From the NCBI GenBank assembly GCA_946902985.2, contig OX336388.2, forward strand, positions 225,330,467 through 225,394,466: a DNA stretch of 64,000 nucleotides. The letters are read 5' to 3'. The DNA is from Meconema thalassinum (lineage: Eukaryota > Arthropoda > Insecta > Orthoptera > Tettigoniidae). The notes under the pieces are model-generated. The model did no database searches. It worked only from the letters and a program-made list of their open reading frames with translations, and had not been told where the DNA came from. Below, piece by piece: positions 55,621 to 64,000 of the stretch (positions are counted from its first letter, which is position 1; each line of letters starts with the position of its first letter). The position numbers were made by a program, and so were the translations under genes.

Positions 55621-56990
55621 AAATCGTGAAGAACTATGCAGCCTATTTTCATATATCTCACTTATATTAATTGCCTCTATCAACATACAAAATTTCAGTT
55701 TGATTTCTGTTATAGATTCACAGATATTGAGAACCTCTAAATATTTCGGATGGTCGCCATGTAGGATTGTCATATGTATAGGCCATAGAGCAGGCTGTTC
55801 CAGCCGAGTTACTCGCCAGGGAGCAGGTGAGTACTCGCCACCTTTCATGAGTCAACCTGTAACATGCAATACAGCTCTGCTGTGGGGTTGCCGTCACTGC
55901 GCGGTAGATACATCAACACTGGCAGAAAGCCCATGGACTTGTGTTATGACCATCGACCAGTAACGTATTGGCTATGACTCCCAGTCCCCCTCCAGCCGTG
56001 CTCCGAGCATCACTGCTGAGTACTCGCGTGTACGCACACTCAAACTCATGGATTTGGAACAGCCTGCCATAGAGTCATGTACCATTAAAGGAAACTTATT
56101 GCGTAGGTTCATTATTCAAACTTTCACTTCAATCGCATGATTACGACACAAGAAATAAAAACTTAATTTTAAAATTCGCACAGCCGCCATCTTGAGGTTA
56201 TGTAAACAATTGAACTGAATTGTGAATTGGATACCAGTGCATTACAATGTGTATAAACATTTCCTGTACCAAGTTTCATTGCGTTTGGATAATTAAATCG
56301 CGAGAAATATCTGTTTAAAATTTTCAACTTCGCTTGTCCACCATATTCGTTTTGTAGTTAATCGGTCTTTGAAAGTCATATAGATGAACTTCCAGTAGTG
56401 CCCTTTATCTCCGTATCAAATTTCAGGGTGATACCGCTAATAGTTTCAGAGATATAGAATGCCTGTGAAATATTTCGCACATCCGCATTCTTGAGGTTAT
56501 GTAGCCTAAACAATAATTGAATGAAGTTAGATGTCGGTTCATTACAATGTGTATAAACATATACTGTACCAAGTTTTATTGCGTTTGGTTGGTTAAATCG
56601 CGACAAACGTCTATTGAAATGTCGCAAATTTGCTTGGTCGCCATGTTGGTTTTGTTGTTACCAGGTTTTCAAAAGTCACATAGGTGACCTTCTAGTAGTT
56701 CCTTTTATCACCGTAAACTATTCCAGGGTGATATCGGTAATAGTTTCGGAGATATTGAATGCTGGTGAAATATTTCGCACAACCGCCATGTTGGATTGGT
56801 GAGACGTAACAAAATTTGAAGGGCACGGTCGAGGTTGTCCAGAATAGTGCTATGAACTTACCGAGTTTCATTGAAATCGCTCCAATCGTTTAGAAGTTAT
56901 TAGGAGGGGCACACACCATCACACACACACACGCGCACACGGACAAAAGGTGATCTCATGAACCTATTTTTTTTTTCATAAAAGAATATA
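55620..56990 (+). repeat. Hairpin-ended repeat family B, long copy
   Basis: It starts ATCGTGAAGAACTATGCAGC and CTATTTTCATATATC. It ends with (CA)n, GACAAAAGGTGATCTCATGA and ATATAGGCTAAAAA. It holds two tandem-like internal versions of CACAGCCGCCATCTTGAGGT (56180 and 56475). It is interrupted by a hAT MITE at 55791-56066. Confidence 0.65.
55791..56066. mobile_element. hAT-type MITE with 8-bp target duplication
   Basis: The 276-base insert has perfect 12-base terminal inverted repeats CAGGCTGTTCCA/TGGAACAGCCTG and a perfect 8-base duplication CCATAGAG (55783-55790 and 56067-56074). Both are hallmarks of hAT. Internal AGTACTCGC motifs repeat near both ends. The related family B copy at 13325 has the empty site (CCCATAGAGATATGG). 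Confidence 0.92.
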
Positions 56991-57145
56991 GGCTAAAAAT
57001 AAAACCTACAGCTTCCCTTGCTGATGCTACAGATGGAAGGAGGTGGAAAAGCAATAAATCTGCAAAACATATTTGAAATTGTGACAGAAACATGCCTCTC
57101 ATGTGTGATTGAACCTCTGATTTTATTTTATTTATTTCTTCATTG

Positions 57146-57650
57146 TTATGCAATTCTCATCATAATGGATTTTGGCCAACCAAGGACCACGTAAATAACT
57201 CTTCTTGATTTCAGTTCTCTTTGGCGCCAGTATTCCTTCATTCTCTTGCTCACAGCTTCTTTATTTTCATCTTTGGTCGCTGTTTCTGGCTCTAGGAACC
57301 CCTCAAATGTGTGTATCCTATTTCTGAAAGTGGTTCTGTTGCGGATGTCTTGACCAGTGATGTTCATTTCTTGTAGATCTTTTTGGTGGCAGAAAACCAT
57401 TTTTCATAAGAGTTACCTTTTCTCTTGGGCTTGCTGAAGTGGTTAAAATGTGTTCTTAGTGAGTCTGTCGTCAGGCATTCATGAAACATGTCCAAAGATT
57501 TTAACCCTTCGTTTTCGTATGGTATCTGAGATTCTGCTGCATGTTTTAGATACTTCTTTATTTGTTTCTACGTAATCGGTATGAGCCAGCACATTTTTTT
57601 TGGTCTGAGAATTTTTCTTAAAATTTTCGTTCCTTCCTTTTTTCTCTTCA
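57146..57650 (-). pseudogene. LINE C-terminal fragment, same group as 14841-15820
   Basis: The minus-strand frame reads DLQEMNITGQDIRNRTTFRN, then TFEGFLEPETATKDENKEAV, then KRMKEYWRQRELKSRR. This aligns with the end of the 14.8-kb LINE (DLLEIGIPDCKIMNRCEFRH ... GLKRYWQDIKAGRR). Upstream pieces (RKRRVKIFGHV) are out of frame. Confidence 0.65.
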
Positions 57651-57671
57651 ATTTCTTCAATGTATTTTTAG

Positions 57672-57885
57672 TTGTAATAATAAGAATGTTATTGGTTTCA
57701 CGTCCCTTTTAACTACTCTGGCTTTTAGAGACGCCGGGGTGCCGAAATTTTGCCACAAAGGGGATCTTTAACGTGGCAGTAAATCTACTGACACGGCTCC
57801 CTTGCATTTGCGCACACTCAAATGCCAGCCGACTGCACCAGGATATGAACCTGCAACCTTGGGCCCAGCAAGCGAGAACGTTACC
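57672..57885 (-). repeat. tRNA-derived SINE, family S4
   Basis: On the minus strand the head has GTTCTCGCTTGCTGGGCCC and box B GGTTCATATCC. The body includes GATCCCCTTTGTGGC and GGCACCCCGGCGTC and ends with (ATT)n. It is a single copy in this window. Confidence 0.75.
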
Positions 57886-57951
57886 GCTTTTTTTATTAGC
57901 TCTCTACAGAATTACAGAATTTTCAGATATGATAAATACCATACTATTACA

Positions 57952-60900
57952 TCACAAGAAAATCCAGATAGTGTCCATAGTTATCGTACAATTTTCCACT
58001 TTCACTAAGCTTCCAACGCTCTTCTGCAGGTGATACATGAGATCCAGGAACGAGAAATGATGCTCATTGTCCATCACGAAGTGTACATATTGGCCCATTA
58101 TCCACACAATGGCAGTCTGTTTAATTTGGGGGAAGGTGGTCACCGACAAACGAATCAACTTCCTGTCATCAAGGTCACCCGTGGGCACATTTAATAGTTG
58201 ACAAACTTTTCCGTTACACCACAGCCACGTGGAGGCAAGTCGCGTGCATGATGTGAACCGGTGTATCGCCGTATCAGTTTGCCCACATATAGTACACCAT
58301 GGGTAAGCTTCAAGACGGATGGTATATCGCCGTAGAGCCGTTGGGATGAGATCGTTGAGGAAGATAAAAACCTGGGAGTGTACAGCAGATGAAATGGTCA
58401 TAGCCCAAAAATTTTTCCAAACAGTGGGCCAATGGACGAACGGCCTCGATTCGCGGTTTGGAGTGTACCACTTGCCGCAACATGTTATAAATACTTTTCG
58501 TCGTTGGAACAGTCCCTGAAGGCATTTGGCGAACAGTTTCCAGAAGGTGCTGCTGATGGTCCCTAAATATCTTCGGCAAAGCTCTATCCCAACCACGGGC
58601 TGTGTTTCGAATATCTTTGTTTAGCACTTTCGTAAAAGTGTAATGTTGGGAAAGGATGGTGATATCGTTCTTGCAGAGGAGTGCACGGCATTTCATGGCA
58701 TGAGCTGTTAGCCCAAGCCTGCCTTGCCGGGATGGGAGATACAACTGTTCCCGTTGAACTCGAAACAGAAATCCTTGCCATATAAACCAACCTATATATT
58801 TTGACAATTGGCTCTCAAACATTTTGGGAAGTGGGAAAAGTTGTGCGACATACCATATTTTAGAGAGCGCAAACACGTTGAGGACCGTGACCCGTTGCAC
58901 TATATTGAGGTTTCTTTGACCAAATTGGATCAGCACTCCCCTAACGTTTGCAATGACCTTAGTCCAGTTTGCTTGCACTGTGTCCAGAAGCGATTGCTTC
59001 CAGGCAATGCCAAGAATTTTCACTTCAGTTACTATCCGGAATCAGGGCTGCTGGGTAATCACTAAGTTAGTATTGAGCGGAAGCAAAGCAGTTTTCTGTG
59101 GGTTCGATTGTGCTCCAGAGGCGATATGGTGAGCTGAAGGACGCTATCGATGTGGGAGATGTCTTCATTATTGCGGATCAATATTGATACGCCATCAGCA
59201 TAAGCGCACAAGCCAAAAACATGTGTGGACAGTTTGTAACCCTGTAGCTTCACCTGGGTAGTCTGAATGAACAGTTCAAGGCCAATGACAAAAAGTAGCA
59301 TGGAAAGGGGACATCCTTGCCTAACTGATCGTTGTATTGGAATCAGAGGGGAAAGAAAACCGTTGACGAGCACTCGAGATGTAGCATTACAATTTATCAT
59401 ACGAATGTAGTCAATAAGGATTGCAGGATATTCAAAGTGCTGCAAGACCATGTACAAGTATTCATGACTGATGCGGTCGAAAGCTTTATCAAGATCTAAG
59501 GTGAGAAAACTCATTGGCTCAGTGGGGAGCATTTCGGCTTTTAGGCGTAGGTCCCGTAGTATCGCTAAGTTTGTTAACAGAGTTCTTCCAGGAATACTGC
59601 AACATTGTTCATCACCAATGATATCATGTAGAACAGTCTTCAATCGGTATGCAAGTACTTTGGTAAGGACTTTATAATCACTGCAGAGCAGAGTAACTGG
59701 TCGGAAGTCACCAGCTTCCATGGGAGAGGATGATTTTGGTATGAGGACTATGGTACCCCCGTGATGTGATTGACAAAGAGCACGACGTTGGAGAATGGTA
59801 CGCAAGACGTGACAAAATTCTTTGCCAATGAGAGGCCAGAAGTGATTATACAGTTCATATGGCAGTCCATCAATGCCAGGTGAGCGGTTATTTGGGAGTT
59901 GCTTAACCACAGAGTGAATCTCTTCATCCGTAATATCCGCGCTGAGCAGAGTTTTGTTGTCCGGAGACAGTTGGGTACTGCAAGATGAAAGCAATAGGGT
60001 CACCTGCTGTGGATCAATTGGAGCCTTAGCGTAGAACCGTTGATAAAATAAGGATATTTCACTACGTATAGCGTCAGGGGAGGTGACGACACTTCCAGTA
60101 CTGGTGCGGAGGCGGTGGATATATTTACGTTGCCACTCACGTTGTCCTTTGGCGATATGGTATACACTTGCACTTTCGTCCGGGAGCACTGTACGATCTT
60201 TTAAAGCCACGTTTATATGAGCGAGCGTTCGTTGCTGTAGAGACAGGAGCTTGGTTTTAACTTCCCGAATCTGGTCATACATACGCTCCCCAGCATCAGA
60301 TCTTTGCTGGAGCTGGCGAAGAACTCGATAGTAAAATTCAACTGTACCCCGTCTATCCCGACCTCTTTGGTAGGATATGTTCTTAAAGACGCGGCGGATC
60401 CCTGGTTTAACTAAAATATCCCACCAGTCTGCACAGTCGCGAAAGTTGCATTTTTGTAGGACACATTGAGTCCAGTGTTGTCTGAAAATATCTTGGCATT
60501 CCTCCTCCAGTAACAGCGAGCAATTCAATTTCCAATAACCTCTTCCTATGTGAAATATGGGATGGGGGTAAGAGATTGTACATACGACTGCATGATGGTT
60601 AGTGAAACTGGCAGGTATCACTTCATATCGTCTAGGCTGGATACGTTCCTGGGAAAAGTAGATGCGGTCAATTCGTGATGAGGAGTTGTGACTTATACAG
60701 GTGTAATGGGGCAGGGGCACCCTTAAACTATCCCCGGCATCAATGAGGTGTAGGGAGGTAAGGAGGGTCCTGAGTGCCGGGTTGACACCTTGGTATGGAC
60801 TAGTGGAATCCTCTGGGCGTTGAATACAATTGAAATCCCCTGCAAGAATAAGTTTTTCCTTAACGTCGTGCAGATGAGGCAGTATACTCTGTTGAAAGAA

Positions 60901-61239
60901 CATTTTCCGTTCCACACGTTTATTGGACCCGGAAGGGGCATATGTATTTATCAGGGTGGTATTGTTTATGTGTCCAGATATTATGCGGCCTGATGGATGA
61001 CATAGCACACCTTCGAGTGGGATATCATGTCTTATGAGGAATCCGGTCCCTCTATTAGTAGTACCGGTATTAATGCATTGTTTGTAGAAGGCAGATATGG
61101 GAAGGCAGGGTATAGCAACTTCTTGAATGAAAGCAATGTCAATGTCTGCATCTCGAAGGAATCTCTCCAACAGTTGAAATTTCAGGGGGCATTCTATTAC
61201 ATTGATATTCACAGTGGCCACAGTGAGAAATTGCGCCAT
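57952..61239 (-). pseudogene. Tx1/L1-like ORF2: endonuclease and reverse transcriptase, broken
   Basis: The ATG at 61239 opens a 725-codon frame. AP-endonuclease motifs: FIQEVAIP (Glu), LAGDFNCI (Asp-Phe-Asn), SRIDRIYFS and NHHAVVC (His). RT motifs: LDLDKAFDRISHEY (A), RSVRQGCPLSMLLF (B) and CAYADGVSIL (C). Motif C should be YADD, so the second aspartate is Gly, which would abolish polymerisation. A frameshift near 59110 ends this frame. The sequence resumes from about 59070, with a TGA, to 58440. After another shift it ends with CTICGQTDTAIHRFTSC, a zinc-knuckle-like motif, stopping at 57952. Confidence 0.8.
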
Positions 61240-61326
61240 TAAGAGAAGTATAAAAGCTGTGCTAGAAATACTGGAAGGTGGACTCGAAAAAAAAAAAAAG
61301 ACACGGGTGAGAAATATACTGGTGCA

Positions 61327-62436
61327 CTATGTCAAATTAGGATGAGATAGTTCCTTATGACTGCCATTCAGAGGCCGGCTGTCAGCGTTTGAGAGCGTTC
61401 GTGGGTCCCTAGATGACGTAGAATGAAGATTTTGTTTCTTTTTCACAGCTGCGGGAACGTTTGTAGAACCAGTTTGATTCTTCGGGGCTGGGACAGCAAT
61501 CGAGGCATTTGTTTTAATCTTCTTAGATACGTTCTCAGATCCCCGATCAACCTGCTTAAGTGAGTCGGTAGGTACCAGAGAACGTGGGGGCAGTGAAGAC
61601 AAAATTTCTGTGGCAGCCTGTAGTGACGGCAGAGTTGGCTCTAAGGCTGCCATACAGGTGGCCGATAGCACAGGGGCACTCTGTAGTTCGCTGATCTGGT
61701 CAGTGCAAGGTACGTGTTCTGCGTCATGTGTGTCAGAGGCCACTTCTGCTGGTGTCCCTGCTGACTGATCAATAAGCATGTTTTCATGTGACGTTTGCTG
61801 TGTCACAACATCCGAGTATTGGACACGTCGTTGTTGTGTAGGAGTTATACCGAGGGGAATCATTTTCTTAGGGCAGTTGATACGTAGATGTGTGTTAGCA
61901 TTGCAAATTAAACAGGTCTGTTTCTGTCCATTATAAGATATGTAGCCAGAATGGCCACCAAAAGTCTCAGTGGAGGGGATATCTTGTTTGATTTCCATAG
62001 TGACTGCACGTATTCCATTATACACCAGGAACTGATAAGCAGAAGACCATTGTTCTTTCCTGACGTCACTCACAGTGCCATATTTCGACAGGACGGATTT
62101 GAAAATTTCAGGGGGAACTTCGAGTGGGACATTAAATAAACGCACTGTGGTAAAATTGGAATCCGCTGTGGAGAGCTTAACATTAGTCATTTCGCCTGAG
62201 TCATACTAAAATTTAATAGGAGCTGCAAAAGTAATTAGCAATTTCTGATAAGTAGATATGCTGATTACCTTGATGTACATGGTTCTTTCTTGCGCATTTA
62301 ACTGGATGGCTTCTACTTGGTCGACAGTCAACCGGAGGGTATCGCTAATCCAGCGGTGAATTTCTCCTGGTGTGGGGCGAGAACTCTGCCTGTCCCATTG
62401 ATAGCGTACGGTGTTTTTCCTCTGGTATCCGGACAT
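61327..62436 (-). pseudogene. Tx1/L1-like ORF1 (RNA-binding), one nonsense codon
   Basis: The probable start is ATG 62436 (MSGYQRKNT). The first 76 codons contain TPGEIHRWISDTLRL. A single TAG at 62206-62208 interrupts the frame, which then continues without shift. After it come TVRLFNVPLEVPPEIFKSVL, resembling an RRM-like fold, and a zinc knuckle CLICNANTHLRINC (CX2CX4HX4C). The C-terminus is Ser/Pro-rich and low in complexity. ORF1p binds element RNA and helps target-primed reverse transcription. The internal ATG at 62190 could restart but would lose the N-terminus. Confidence 0.75.
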
Positions 62437-62924
62437 GATTTTCAGCGGGGTTTTCTGGGTTTCTGGATTTGTTGTCCTATCTGGAACACTACTTGAAAAA
62501 GTATTGTCCGAATGACACACGGAAGGTCAGTACACCCTTGGAACTATCGGAAGCACCGGTATTAGGAAACGTACTCTCTTCCAATGCGATCACACAGCTC
62601 GCACACACGCACCTCACTCGGCCACGACTAGTGACCAACTGCACCGCTGAGCCACGCTGCGAGCCTCATTGTTATGTCATGGAATGTACAGTATATCTTT
62701 AGTAATAAAATGTATATTCTCTGTCATGGGTCTCCATGGCCAGTTGAGTAAAATAAATGATGATGATGTTTCTATCCGTCTTTGGCTTCTAGGCAGCAGA
62801 GGCTCACCTCAACACTATCTGACAGAGCTCTTAAACACATTTAACGATTCTCGTGTACTAAACTACCCTCTTCTTAGAATGTTGTCACTAGCGAGTTGAC
62901 AAGAGTCTTAATGTTGTTTAGAAA

Positions 62925-63140
62925 CTTGTTATTAGTCTGAAATTTCTGCCCTCCTAGTCAGTTCTTCTGCACAGAAGAAGATGTAGAAGTCATCTGGCGC
63001 TAAGTCGGAGCCATACGGCGGATATTTAAAAACTTCTCACTGAAATTACTAAGCTACTGTTGAGTTACTTCGGGACTGTGGTGACGGGCGTTGTCATGAA
63101 TCAGAAGAACACATCTTTTTATGAATTTTCACTGGATTAT
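62925..63140 (-). pseudogene. Mariner-like transposase remnant
   Basis: The minus strand gives LLIHDNARHHSPEVTQQ (second catalytic Asp), and after a break PPYGSDLAPDDFYIFF (third Asp), about 34 residues later as in D34D mariners. Both pieces are short and out of frame with each other. Bases 62700-62920 hold nothing I recognise. Confidence 0.6.
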
Positions 63141-63439
63141 CCCTTCAAGAAATTGAATTGCAATACGCAACACTAACTCGGCGAGAGAATCAATCGTAGC
63201 AGTCTTGTGTACATGCCTGCATTTCCACTATAACTGAACTGAGATGTATGAAACGCCAAAAAAGCATTTTTACTTCTAGACTTAAAACATTATCCATACC
63301 TTCCCAATCACAGTAACATATAACACGTCGGCATGGGGAGAATATTCGAGGTTATTACTCGTATTTTAAGGAAAAGTGGGTGTAGTTTTTCTTTTCTTTG
63401 GCTGTAAAAGATGTCATCAGTACAGTTCTGTCATTATTG

Positions 63440-64000
63440 GTGTGTAACATCTTCCGCTCAGTTGCTGGATAGTTTTGTGAGAGTGATTTTGAAAATAGGG
63501 GACGGAAGTGGATCGGAGCGATCGAGCTGGCAGTGATGGATCAAACGGAAGTATGCACTGCCCGCTCGATCAATCAACCGGAAGTGTACTAGCTGGCAGT
63601 GGTGGAACGAAGGGAAGTATAAGATGCACTGCCAACTCGATCAATCGATCCAGCGGGCAGTGGTAAGACCCAGCTGGCAGTGGTACGAGAAACAATAAGC
63701 GCGCGGTGTCTGAAATTGATACCACGACATACTCTCGGCCATGTGGAATGTATATGACATACTAAACGGAAAACGCTCATGCGAACTCTGGTGTTAAGTG
63801 ATTGAAACAAAGCACATGGTACATGTTCGAAGTCTTCGTATCAGTATTTAAATTGTAAAATGCCTTAATATCAAACAGTGTAAGTAGTCGGCATTGCCGG
63901 TATTATGTTTCTGCACAATGGCTATTCAAATATTAACCCACATAACGGTAATGCAGTCATCCATATAATATAATCGTTGTGGTTATACGAGAATTGAGCA
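63440..64000. repeat. Interspersed repeat with 65-bp hairpin-forming units, copy 2
   Basis: It matches 17333 onward: GTGTAACATCTTCCGCTCAG, two tandem units with CTGGCAGTG and CACTGCC, then GAGCGCGCGGTGTCTGAAAT and GTAGTCGGCATTGCCGGTAT. It has one unit fewer than copy 1. It runs off the window edge still matching, so its true end is outside. Confidence 0.75.

Larger units (their letters stand above)
57952..62520 (-). mobile_element. Tx1/L1-like LINE, nearly full length, inactive
   Basis: On the minus strand the order is a GC-richer leader (62520-62700), ORF1 (62436-61327), an 88-base gap with a T-run, and ORF2 (from 61239) with AP-endonuclease, RT and C-terminal zinc knuckle to 57952. This is the standard layout of L1/Tx1 LINEs. 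Several stops and frameshifts plus a lost RT aspartate show it is inactive. A SINE and another LINE fragment lie beyond its 3' end. Confidence 0.8.

Overview
The window is eukaryotic nuclear DNA from a large, transposon-rich arthropod genome, most likely an insect. The reasons are an interstitial TTAGG array (the insect telomere motif), small phase-0 exons separated by introns of several kilobases, several tRNA-derived SINE families, and a dense layer of nested LINEs, Tc1/mariner, hAT, Crypton-like and Ty3/gypsy-like elements. The species cannot be named from the sequence alone. No rRNA, functional tRNA, CRISPR or bacterial gene was seen.

Host genes: two paralogous small secreted-protein genes lie in tandem on the minus strand. 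Gene B has three 3' exons (54641-54787, 50695-50850, 46675-46827), with GT/AG boundaries, constant phase and a stop codon. Gene A has a signal-peptide exon with its ATG (12929-13024) and a second exon (4886-5032) that matches the gene B exon codon for codon (49 codons, about 61% identical). The rest of gene A is not visible and may lie beyond position 1. The encoded protein resembles the insect DUF1091 / MD-2-related lipid-recognition type, but this assignment is tentative. Everything else sits in introns or between the two genes.

Layout: 1-4780 holds LINE fragments, a broken Tc1 element and two SINE families. 4886-13024 is gene A with an 8-kb intron that contains a Transib-like terminal inverted repeat pair, an inverted-arm element, a jockey-like LINE end and a 44-bp minisatellite. 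13.3-18.7 kb holds hairpin-ended non-autonomous repeats, one split by a LINE, and mariner debris. 18.96-23.9 kb holds an internally deleted mariner and a 3.3-kb foldback element. 24.1-25.3 kb is an A/T-rich higher-order tandem repeat.

The 25,993-40,360 interval is one LTR retrotransposon of about 14.4 kb with exceptionally long LTRs (about 4.6 kb). It has a broken gag with a long coiled coil and a pol reduced to a protease start and an integrase tail. A SINE sits inside gag and a LINE inside the 3' LTR. 40.4-46.3 kb carries tandem repeats, a TTAGG array, a REL-endonuclease LINE end, a hAT end and an RNase H LINE end. 46.7-54.8 kb is gene B with repeat-filled introns. 55-57 kb carries a second Crypton-like fragment and a hAT MITE with an 8-bp target duplication. 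57.9-62.5 kb is a nearly full-length but dead Tx1/L1-like LINE. 63.44-64 kb is a second copy of the 17.3-kb repeat, cut by the window edge.

Most apparent open frames are transposon remnants or shadows of tandem repeats. The best candidates for something not previously described are the giant-LTR, coiled-coil gag element, the 23-RSS-like inverted repeat pair, the duplicated Crypton-recombinase fragment, and the hairpin-ended repeat superfamily.
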